A stretch of 64,000 bases of DNA from Bacteroidota bacterium. Its GTDB lineage: Bacteria; Bacteroidota; Bacteroidia; Bacteroidales; Dysgonomonadaceae. The position numbers were made by a program, and so were the translations under genes. The DNA lies in NCBI GenBank assembly GCA_023399295.1, contig JAEWQF010000023.1, positions 1 through 64,000 of the forward strand, in the 5' to 3' direction. Of this stretch, positions 37,316 through 44,916 are shown in pieces (within the stretch, counting starts at the first letter, position 1; each line of letters opens with the position of its first letter). Under the pieces are notes generated by a model. That model saw only the letters and a list, made by a program, of their open reading frames with translations. It searched no databases and had not been told where the DNA came from.

Positions 37316-39298
37316 TCACTCCAACAGTTCATCCAGCAGCAACCCGTCGGCTATGTATGGTTCGGTAATGGAGTAATGGTCTGCATGTGACTGGTTAAAA
37401 GCAGCGACACTGTCCATTGCATGGCTGTTGCGGGCCCAGGCACGGCGTGCCAGGCCACCCATCACATCCCACAACATGGCGGAACGCAGGATCTCATCCA
37501 CCCGTTTGCTGCCATCGAGCAGCATGCCGAAACCGCCATTTACCGCCTTGCCGATACCCACGCCGCCGCCGTTGTGCAGCGCCACCAGGCTCATACCACG
37601 GGCGGCATTGCCGGCAAAACATTGCACCGCCATATCGGCCATCACGTTGCTGCCGTCGCGGATGTTGGCCGTCTCCCGAAAAGGAGAGTCGGTACCACTC
37701 ACATCATGGTGGTCGCGTCCCAGCATCACGGGGCCAATCTCGCCGTCCCGCACCAGCTCGTTGAAGCGCAGTGCGATCTTGAGGCGTCCCTCCGCATCCT
37801 GGTAGAGGATGCGCGCCTGACTGCCCACCACCAGCCGGTGCTTCTCCGCGTCACGGATCCAGATCCAGTTGTCACGGTCCTGTGGTCGCCGCTGCGGATC
37901 GATGCAGTCCATGGCCGCCAGATCTGTTATCCTCAGATCCTCTGCCTTACCGCTCAGGCAGACCCAGCGAAAAGGACCATAGCCATAGTCAAACAGTTCG
38001 GGACCCATGATATCCTCCACGTAGGAAGGCCAGATGAACCCATCTTTCTCATCGATACCGTTGCGGGATATCTCCTTCACGCCGGCATCGAACAGCGCCT
38101 TCATAAAGGAGTTGCCATAATCGAAAAAATAGGTTCCCCGATCTGTCAACCGGGCAATCACCCGGTAGTGTCGTTGTAGCGAACGATCCACCTGTTCCTT
38201 GAACTGCTGCCGGTCTTCATGGAGCAGGCGGGTACGCTCCTCAAAGCTGATCCCTGCAGGACAGTAACCACCACTGTAGGGTTCGTGGCAGGAGGTCTGG
38301 TCGCTCAGCAGATCGATTCCTATCTCCTGATCAGCCGCATACTCCAGCAACTCCACCACATTGCCGTGATAGGCGATCGAGCGTGGCTCGTTTCGATCCA
38401 TCGCCTCCCGGGCCCATCCGAACGCCTCTCGGGGATCGGTTGTGACACGCTCCACCCACCCTTGTTGGCGGCGTGTCTCAATGCGTGAGCCATCCACCTC
38501 GGCGATGACCGACACCGCCCCGGCAATTTCTGCCGCCTTGGGTTGTGCACCGCTCATGCCACCCAGGCCGGAGGAGACGAAGAGCCGTCCCCGCAGGTCA
38601 CCCTCCGGCGGGATGCCCAGCTTGAGCCGTCCCGCATTCAATAGCGTGTTGAAGGTGCCATGGACGATGCCCTGTGGACCGATGTACATCCATCCTCCGG
38701 CGGTCATCTGTCCATAGTTGGCCACACCCAGCTGTGCCGCCACCTCCCAGTCTTCCTGGTTGTCGAACAGGCCCACCATCATCGAGTTGGTGATGATCAC
38801 CCGTGGTGCGTCGGGACGGGAGCGAAACAATCCCAGCGGGTGTCCGCTCTCCACCACCAGCGTCTGCTCGCGAGTCATCACCTCCAGGTATTGTTTGATG
38901 AGCCGGTACTGCATCCAGTTCTGGCACACCTGACCCGTCTCGCCGTAGGTAACCAGCTCATAGGGATAGAGGGCGATGTCGAAGCTGAGGTTGTTGTCGA
39001 TCATCAGCTGAAAAGCTTTCCCTTCCAGACAGTTTCCCCGGTATTGATCCACCGGTTTTGCTTTCAGGTCGCCCTGTGGACGGTAGCGGTAGCCATAAAT
39101 GCGTCCGCGGCTGCGCAACTCATCCAGGAACTCGGGTGCGAGCGTTGCATGCAGTGCCGGCGGGATGTAACGCAATGCATTCTGCAATGCGGTTCGTGTA
39201 TGTGATTTTGTAAGCCGGTAACCCCTGTCGGGAGCGCGACGTATCGTATCATCGAACACAGGATAGGGAGGCAGCTGATCGGAGAGTGATATTTTCAT
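37316..39298 (-). CDS. hutU: Urocanate hydratase
   Basis: Adds water to urocanate to give imidazolonepropionate, using tightly bound NAD+ (660 residues; longer than the roughly 555-residue proteobacterial form and like the eukaryote/Bacteroidetes form). Visible: the NAD-binding SSGLGGMSGAQPKAAEIAG, GRDHHDVSGTDSPFRET, and the DQTSCHEPYSGGYCPAG segment around the conserved cysteines. ATG at 39298 (MKISLSDQLPPYP). First gene of the hut cluster, with promoter element TATTTTTG at 39342-39349 and a possible -33 TTTG about 22 bases further up. Confidence 0.96.
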   Translation of the reverse strand: MKISLSDQLPPYPVFDDTIRRAPDRGYRLTKSHTRTALQNALRYIPPALHATLAPEFLDELRSRGRIYGYRYRPQGDLKAKPVDQYRGNCLEGKAFQLMIDNNLSFDIALYPYELVTYGETGQVCQNWMQYRLIKQYLEVMTREQTLVVESGHPLGLFRSRPDAPRVIITNSMMVGLFDNQEDWEVAAQLGVANYGQMTAGGWMYIGPQGIVHGTFNTLLNAGRLKLGIPPEGDLRGRLFVSSGLGGMSGAQPKAAEIAGAVSVIAEVDGSRIETRRQQGWVERVTTDPREAFGWAREAMDRNEPRSIAYHGNVVELLEYAADQEIGIDLLSDQTSCHEPYSGGYCPAGISFEERTRLLHEDRQQFKEQVDRSLQRHYRVIARLTDRGTYFFDYGNSFMKALFDAGVKEISRNGIDEKDGFIWPSYVEDIMGPELFDYGYGPFRWVCLSGKAEDLRITDLAAMDCIDPQRRPQDRDNWIWIRDAEKHRLVVGSQARILYQDAEGRLKIALRFNELVRDGEIGPVMLGRDHHDVSGTDSPFRETANIRDGSNVMADMAVQCFAGNAARGMSLVALHNGGGVGIGKAVNGGFGMLLDGSKRVDEILRSAMLWDVMGGLARRAWARNSHAMDSVAAFNQSHADHYSITEPYIADGLLLDELLE

Positions 39299-39341
39299 AT
39301 AATAAACATTGGCAGCGAAAATGTGCTCAAGGTACTGAAAA

Positions 39342-39349
39342 CAAAAATA
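39342..39349 (-). promoter_or_regulatory. -7 promoter element for hutU
   Basis: Minus-strand TATTTTTG matches TAnnTTTG, 43 bases before the hutU ATG, with a TTTG 22 bases upstream that could be the -33 element. The rest of the 263-bp spacer to the LacI gene holds nothing I recognise. Confidence 0.55.
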
Positions 39350-39561
39350 ACAAAATTAATCCAAAAGCAGCCAAAGATAGAGATGAATCGGACACTACAG
39401 GTCACAAAAAAACAACCTACACTCTTCAATGCAGGGGTTGTAGTAGCAGTGATCAAAAGATGTGTTCGATGCGATGATCACACTATTTATCAGATGATTA
39501 CATGGAATCAAGTATCATCCGGTTTGAAAAAACTGAGTTCTCAGCAGTCAATGAATCATTG

Positions 39562-40563
39562 TCAAATGCTGGAGAGTGAGGATCCTCTGATGATTAAATT
39601 CGACTTGTATATTTTCATTGTATTGCGGTTATAGGGCTCATTGCTGCAGACAGAAAGAACAAATTTGCCAATCTCAGAGCCAATGTCGATACAAGGTCGG
39701 TCAATGGTTGTGATTGCCGGAGTTGAATACTTGCACTCGGGTGACTCGTCGAAGCTTACCACAGCCAACTCTTTGGGAATCGAGATATTTTTTATTTTTG
39801 CAATGGAGATAGCCTGTAACGCAGAAGTGAAGTGTGGTAGAATCAACGCATCGGGCCTCGATTTCAGGTTGATGAAACGTGCAATCACTTCATAGGTGTC
39901 TTCAGTTGTAAGTTCACTGTAAATGAGATAATCGGGATTAAACTCGATGTTGTTCTCCTTCAACACGTCAAGATAAGCCTGAACCCTTTCTTTATAAATT
40001 GGACAACTAAAATGTTTGGCAGCAAATGCGATTCTCCTATAACCGGAAGTCACAAGATGATTTGTCAATATGTGTGCATCCATGTAATTGTCGATCATAA
40101 ACTTGGGCCGATCAAGGTTGTAGTTCACCCTGTTGAACAACAACAATGGTACACCTTTTTTCTCCAGCTCCAGCAAGTGATCAGCATCACTGGCATCCAT
40201 ACTTTGTGAAACAATGAGGCAACCGATCTGAGCGGGGTCCAACTTTGCCACAATCTCTTTCTCAATGACGATTGAATTGAAAGAGCAATGAATTGATAAC
40301 AGATACTTGCCCTGCAATTGTTTCTGTATCGCCGACAGCACCCTGCTGTAGAAGTAGTTGTCCACATCAGGTATGATCAGCGCAATGGTATTTGCTTTGC
40401 TGTTTGCTTTTTGATTGATGTAACCCAAATCAACCGCAGTGGACATGACCTTCTCTCTGGTCCTTTTGTTTACATTCGGATTTTTTGATAACGCACGGGA
40501 AACAGTGGAAGGTGAAATCCTGAGTTTATCTGCTATATCATAGATTGTTACTTTCTTATCCAT
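39562..40563 (-). CDS. LacI family transcriptional regulator of the PUL
   Basis: A 333-residue repressor: N-terminal LacI helix-turn-helix (KVTIYDIADKLRISPSTVSRAL, residues 4-25) and a periplasmic-binding-protein-like sugar domain (TIALIIPDVDNYFYSRVLSAI to the C-terminal TTIDRPCIDIGSEIG). The ATG at 40563 overlaps the ROK stop as ATGGATAA, a coupling arrangement; an ATG four codons upstream is also possible. It is the last gene of the PUL strand. Unlike the hybrid two-component or ECF sigma regulators usual in PULs, this would respond to a small sugar or sugar phosphate released from the glycan. Confidence 0.92.
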   Translation of the reverse strand: MDKKVTIYDIADKLRISPSTVSRALSKNPNVNKRTREKVMSTAVDLGYINQKANSKANTIALIIPDVDNYFYSRVLSAIQKQLQGKYLLSIHCSFNSIVIEKEIVAKLDPAQIGCLIVSQSMDASDADHLLELEKKGVPLLLFNRVNYNLDRPKFMIDNYMDAHILTNHLVTSGYRRIAFAAKHFSCPIYKERVQAYLDVLKENNIEFNPDYLIYSELTTEDTYEVIARFINLKSRPDALILPHFTSALQAISIAKIKNISIPKELAVVSFDESPECKYSTPAITTIDRPCIDIGSEIGKFVLSVCSNEPYNRNTMKIYKSNLIIRGSSLSSI

Positions 40564-41434
40564 TGTGCTTGTCATTTTCAAAACATAAAGCTGCTGCTCC
40601 ATACAACGAAATATCCGGCTCTGTTGACTTGAGAATCTGTATCTGCTTCAAACTGTTTTTGTAAATAAAGGTTTTAATTGTTTTATGCATCGATTCCTCA
40701 AAATAGTCGTATGCCTCTGTCAACCTTCCTCCTATCACGATCGCATCCGGATCCAGTGCATACATGATTGTTTTGACTGCATTTCCAAGGTCAATACCAA
40801 AGATTTCAAATATTGCCAATGCAATTTTATCGCGCTTCTTGGCCCTGTTAAGCAACATGTCACTCTTTATGCCATATTTCTCCTCAAAATATTTGATGCT
40901 GCAATAATACTCATAGTCGTGCTCCTTGTATGGGATGGAACAAAACTCACCGGCTCCGGCATTCCGCCCCGAGTATAGTCTGCCATTGATAATCAGGCCA
41001 ACTCCCATTCCGGTGCCGATGGTGATACCGGCGATGTTGTCGAAATCCTTGGCGACACCAAAATATTTCTCACCAAGTGCAAAACAGTTGGCATCGTTGT
41101 TGATGATCACGGGAATCTGAAACCTCTCTTCCAGAATATCTTTCAGGTACACTTTTCTCCATGTGGGTATGTTAGTCGGTTTAAACACAATTCCTTCTTT
41201 CACATCGACCAGACTTGGCATTCCAACACCAATACCCACAACAGTGTCATTGTTTAACTTTGCAATGGTAGAAATAATCTCACCGAGAATCACCTCCTCC
41301 GATTCCCTGCAGTTGATTTCCCTGTGTGCAATTTGTGCGATTGTGCCATTTTCCAGTCTTGCAACGTGAAGATATTTTCCACCGAAAATAACGCCAATCA
41401 CATTCTTATATAACTTTTCCTGATTAAAAATCAT
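40556..41434 (-). CDS. ROK family protein with degenerate kinase motifs
   Basis: A 292-residue ASKHA-fold protein of the ROK family (sugar kinases and regulators), without a helix-turn-helix. Intact: NNDANCFALGE with the catalytic-base Asp114 and the phosphate loop ITIGTGMGVGLIINGRLYSG. Degenerate: the N-terminal DxGxT loop reads GVIFGGK (14-20), with no Asp and no Thr, and the zinc motif normally after GE-x-GH (CxCGxxGC) is absent, replaced by GEFCSIPYKEHDYEYYC. It may be a glucosamine or N-acetylglucosamine kinase of an unusual kind, or a sugar sensor. Overlaps the LacI gene by 8 bp and has its own promoter element. Confidence 0.82.
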   Translation of the reverse strand: MIFNQEKLYKNVIGVIFGGKYLHVARLENGTIAQIAHREINCRESEEVILGEIISTIAKLNNDTVVGIGVGMPSLVDVKEGIVFKPTNIPTWRKVYLKDILEERFQIPVIINNDANCFALGEKYFGVAKDFDNIAGITIGTGMGVGLIINGRLYSGRNAGAGEFCSIPYKEHDYEYYCSIKYFEEKYGIKSDMLLNRAKKRDKIALAIFEIFGIDLGNAVKTIMYALDPDAIVIGGRLTEAYDYFEESMHKTIKTFIYKNSLKQIQILKSTEPDISLYGAAALCFENDKHNG

Positions 41435-41473
41435 GATTGTACCTCAATATTATGTATGATTGTTGTATTGATA

Positions 41474-41481
41474 CAAAAATA
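41474..41481 (-). promoter_or_regulatory. -7 promoter element for ROK-LacI
   Basis: Minus-strand TATTTTTG matches TAnnTTTG, 40 bases before the ROK ATG. It lies inside the sequence GATACAAAAATACTT, which recurs in near-identical form at 41553-41565. Confidence 0.5.
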
Positions 41482-41597
41482 CTTCATTTTCATCCAAACA
41501 ACAAATGTAGTTGATTCATCTTCAATAAGCATACGAAACAAGGGATGACTTTGATACAAATACTTACCATATGCCAGTATCGGATGTAATTTTCCAA

Positions 41598-42569
41598 TTA
41601 AATAGGCTCCGATGGCGTGTAAGAGATCCAGTCTACCTCCAATTCAAAAGGGATTACGGGCTTCTCAATTGAATTTGGATTGGTTTCAACAGGCCAGTTG
41701 TCTGTATGCCACATATTCATCCTATAGCGGGTGTGTGTAGTTGGAATACCTACTTCTGATCCCTGATAATCCCATATGACAATTGTATCGTTTGTGACGG
41801 GATGAAGCATCCACCATCTAATACGTTTCGGATGCCAATCAAAGCCATATGTATGAAATTGTGCCGATGCATCGAATCCTTCAATGGGTCTGATCTTTTC
41901 GGGTTGATTTTGCTTACCCACAAGGGCTCTTCTGCCACTACCATCCTCCTCCCTGAACGAGGTCTCGTAGATATGCCCTGTGGCCATGTTCACTGTACGG
42001 CCAATTCTTTTCAGGCGTCCATAATGGCCGGTCCATGTCCCTACATAAATTATCTGCGGGTCAGCAATCAGCCACTCGTAATCAATTTCACTCAATCCAT
42101 GCACATTGTCCATTTGATAAGTGAAATAACCAATCACTGCCCCAACATTGGGTTGTAGATTCCTGGAACCGGAGACCTTCAATCGTGCGGCATATGTTCC
42201 ATAGTAGGTGAATTTCTTGGATACAACCTCCGGTCCTTTTCCGGCACCGGCTTCTTCATCTGGGTCCAACTTTAACAACAGAATTTTTGTTCCCGGTTCA
42301 GAAAGTGATTCAGAACCCATTTGCCAAGTAAATGGAGCTCCCTTTCCACCTGTCACGTGTGAGAAAAAGTTCGATTGCTTGTCAAATTGCTCCACGAACG
42401 TGCTGTGATACAGGGCTGTGTCGATATCCACTTTGGTGTCAGGCTTTTTCACTACTTCATCTTGCAAATTATCATTGTAAGGTATTTCGTCATCAATTAT
42501 TCCATCCCCACTTTTTGAGCAGCTCATTGTCATTGAGATCAGAGCGATCATTGAGATATATTTTTTCAT
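41598..42569 (-). CDS. GH16-type glycoside hydrolase, lipoprotein (fourth paralogue)
   Basis: A 323-residue predicted endo-acting beta-glycanase with the GH16 jelly-roll. Lipoprotein signal ending SMTMSC (Cys17) followed by SKSGDG and an acidic linker. The GH16 catalytic motif ExDx(x)E is GLSEIDYEWL (EIDYE, 161-165; first Glu nucleophile, last Glu acid/base). Licheninase-like strands flank it: YGTYAARLKVSG, NVGAVIGYFTY before and FHTYGFDWHPKRIRWWML after, ending ELEVDWISYTP. Chosen start is MKKYISMIAL; upstream codons would precede the signal. Related to the three tandem paralogues at 51.8-54.8 kb but lipidated and separated from them by about 9 kb. Confidence 0.85.
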   Translation of the reverse strand: MKKYISMIALISMTMSCSKSGDGIIDDEIPYNDNLQDEVVKKPDTKVDIDTALYHSTFVEQFDKQSNFFSHVTGGKGAPFTWQMGSESLSEPGTKILLLKLDPDEEAGAGKGPEVVSKKFTYYGTYAARLKVSGSRNLQPNVGAVIGYFTYQMDNVHGLSEIDYEWLIADPQIIYVGTWTGHYGRLKRIGRTVNMATGHIYETSFREEDGSGRRALVGKQNQPEKIRPIEGFDASAQFHTYGFDWHPKRIRWWMLHPVTNDTIVIWDYQGSEVGIPTTHTRYRMNMWHTDNWPVETNPNSIEKPVIPFELEVDWISYTPSEPI

Positions 42570-42640
42570 TGTTGCAGTATTTTCCAATTTATATTGTACG
42601 AACAGCAAAAGCCGATTGTGGTCAATAGTGAGCAGTCATC

Positions 42641-43654
42641 CTACTCCAACTCTTTTCCCAGAGCAAGTGCATTGTAGTATCCAAACAACTGAACGAGCAG
42701 TAAACTGAGAAGAGGAGTGGCATTTTCAGACAATCCCGAGTTAAGCTCAAAAAGATAATCCGATAGATCTGTGATCTCGGCAGTTGATTTTTCACAGATA
42801 ACCATAATTGTTCCACCCAAAGTTTTAGCTCTTCTTAGCAATTTGATTTCTTCTTCCTTTATACTTTCTGACAGCAAGTAGGTTATCAGTGTTTTATCAT
42901 TTACAGCATAATTAGGTCCATGCATCAATTCAAATCCATGGTAAGCTTCTGCCGGAACACGTCCCATCTCTTTCGTTTTATTCATCGCCTCTGAAGCAAC
43001 ACCAAAATAAGGCCCGTGACCAAGAAAGATATATAAATCAAAATCATTTTTATATACCAATTGCTCTATTGACGATTGGTATTGATTAATTAATCTCTCC
43101 CCATGTGCTGGTAGTTTCTGCAGCTCTGCTTCAAATGAACTGTTCTTCGAAATTGATGCAATCATTAGTTGAAAACCGAGAAGCATACTGGTAAATGATT
43201 TTGTCATAAACTTGGTTTCTTCGGCTGCGTTCGGACAGATAAATGATAAATCAGCATATCTGGCAATTTCACTTTGTTCGGTACATGAAATCAACATTGT
43301 ACCTCCTATTTCATTCTCTTTCACATAGCGTGCTGCCGCTAGTGTTTCAGGCGTCTTGCCCGATTTTGAAACGGAGATCAGCAGGTATTTCTGATCATCA
43401 GCAAAAACAATTTCGGGATTAAGCATTATCTCCGAGGCTGGCAGACCCATTGATGCTTTTCCTGTAAATCTTGTATAGATTGATGATCCTATGAGTGGCA
43501 GATAGTAAGAAGAACCACAACCAGTCAACAAAATTTTTGCATCCCGATGTATCTCAAAAAAATCCATTATTCGCTTCTTTTGCTCATTATAAGCAATGAT
43601 CGTATCTCTCCATGCTGTCGGTTGAAATGATATTTCTTGGATTGTTTTTTTCAT
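42641..43654 (-). CDS. Double-SIS sugar-phosphate deaminase/isomerase (GlmS/AgaS-like)
   Basis: A 337-residue cytoplasmic protein of two SIS domains without a glutaminase domain, like glucosamine-6-phosphate deaminases of the GlmD/AgaS/FrlB group. SIS1 has LLTGCGSSYYLPL and LLISVSKSGKTPETLAAARY (the common SQSGET reads SKSGKT); SIS2 has LGHGPYFGVASEAMNKTKEM and AYHGFELMHGPNY, matching the GlmS isomerase active site with its Glu and His. The likely job is conversion of glucosamine-6-phosphate to fructose-6-phosphate plus ammonia, linking glycan breakdown to glycolysis. Removal of a fructosyl-amine or transfer of other amino sugars cannot be excluded. Confidence 0.82.
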   Translation of the reverse strand: MKKTIQEISFQPTAWRDTIIAYNEQKKRIMDFFEIHRDAKILLTGCGSSYYLPLIGSSIYTRFTGKASMGLPASEIMLNPEIVFADDQKYLLISVSKSGKTPETLAAARYVKENEIGGTMLISCTEQSEIARYADLSFICPNAAEETKFMTKSFTSMLLGFQLMIASISKNSSFEAELQKLPAHGERLINQYQSSIEQLVYKNDFDLYIFLGHGPYFGVASEAMNKTKEMGRVPAEAYHGFELMHGPNYAVNDKTLITYLLSESIKEEEIKLLRRAKTLGGTIMVICEKSTAEITDLSDYLFELNSGLSENATPLLSLLLVQLFGYYNALALGKELE

Positions 43655-43699
43655 AATAAAACCACTCTATTATACTTGCATTGCACTCCCGTACTCTGA

Positions 43700-44893
43700 T
43701 TATACTTTAATCTTGATTCTATAACGTATTAAAATTGCAGTAACTCCGATAGACAAAAAAGCAAACAAGGCACATTTAATCAAACCAGGCAGACCCTCTT
43801 TCATCCAAACTGGCAGTGACAAGTTTAAGAAGCCGAAAAGGAGACTATAAAGCAGATAAGGCATAAGATAACAAGTAAGGGTTGCCGTACCTGCAGGCTT
43901 AATGACATTGAACCATGACGCTTTTCCGTTGTAAACTGCCCAATGGAGCAACCCATATAAGCCTACTGCGGCAGCTGAACAATACAATACCCACGGAAGG
44001 GTACCCATATTTTTTGAGATGATCCAGAAGTTGTTGGAGATCATCGCAGCAATCAGTAGGAGGGTTGTGACCGTAACGAGGAACAGAATTTTTTGACGCG
44101 CTGCCACATGGGAGTATTTAACTATGACAAGTGTAAACAATATACCACCCACCGTAAATGCCATATGGGCACCAGTTCCAATGTTCACAATACCCAGCAG
44201 GCCATTGATAAAGCTCTCTGCAGGTATCAACTGGCTGCTCTTCACCATGCACAAAAGGATGAATCCCAACCAAACAAAGAATAACGGAAGAATCCTATCC
44301 CGGATGAACAGATAGATGAAACTGCTTACCAGATAGGTCCACCCAATGATACCCAATATACCCCACCAACGGATTTGCATGATTCCGCCTTTTGAATCAC
44401 GGAAGATGAATGCCAAATATAGAAGGATCAATACGCCTGCAATCTGTAAAGAGGTAAACAAATGCCGGTGATTGTTCTCCTTCTTCGGGTATACGTTCCA
44501 GATCAACAGGAATGCCACTATCATCAGTACCATGAAAAGATCCCGGTTTATCATGATATCATTAGAGATGCCCGATTCGGTATTTACGGTAAAAATGCCC
44601 ATGATCAGCAATGCAAACGTACGTGTCAAAATATGCGAAACAGTGCTGAGTTCTGAACAACCTTTACTGAATCTACGCTCAATGGCGTACGGTATAGACA
44701 TCCCCACTACAAAAAGAAAAAGAGGAAAGACCACATCTGACAAACCCAGAAAATCTTCATTGGATCTGGCATGCTGCATCCAATGAGGCACACCTCTCAC
44801 AGTCCAGAAATCGTTCACGAAAATCATCAACAACATTGTCAAAGCCCTTAAAATATCTATGACTGTGTTGCGTTGTGCAAAATCCTGTTTCAT
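43700..44893 (-). CDS. nagX: NagX-like membrane acyltransferase (DUF5009/HGSNAT-like)
   Basis: A 397-residue membrane protein with about 11 hydrophobic helices. The N-terminus IDILRALTMLLMIFVNDFW, then HWMQHARSNEDFLGLSDVVFPLFLF (His41), corresponds to the motif around the active His of heparan-alpha-glucosaminide N-acetyltransferase (HGSNAT), whose bacterial relatives (NagX, DUF5009) sit in N-acetylglucosamine loci. It probably acetylates or transports an amino sugar at the inner membrane. The start is MKQDFAQRN at 44893; MFRM at 44902 is equally possible. Lies 23 bp after the GH9 gene, before the SIS gene. Confidence 0.82.
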   Translation of the reverse strand: MKQDFAQRNTVIDILRALTMLLMIFVNDFWTVRGVPHWMQHARSNEDFLGLSDVVFPLFLFVVGMSIPYAIERRFSKGCSELSTVSHILTRTFALLIMGIFTVNTESGISNDIMINRDLFMVLMIVAFLLIWNVYPKKENNHRHLFTSLQIAGVLILLYLAFIFRDSKGGIMQIRWWGILGIIGWTYLVSSFIYLFIRDRILPLFFVWLGFILLCMVKSSQLIPAESFINGLLGIVNIGTGAHMAFTVGGILFTLVIVKYSHVAARQKILFLVTVTTLLLIAAMISNNFWIISKNMGTLPWVLYCSAAAVGLYGLLHWAVYNGKASWFNVIKPAGTATLTCYLMPYLLYSLLFGFLNLSLPVWMKEGLPGLIKCALFAFLSIGVTAILIRYRIKIKV

Positions 44894-44916
44894 CCTAAAC
44901 ATATTAGTAAATGATG

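Noticed and set aside
39323..39634. Plus-strand open frame of about 100 codons between hutU and lacI
   Set aside because: It overlaps the hutU promoter and the end of the lacI gene on the other strand, shows no protein-like motif and ends inside the lacI gene.
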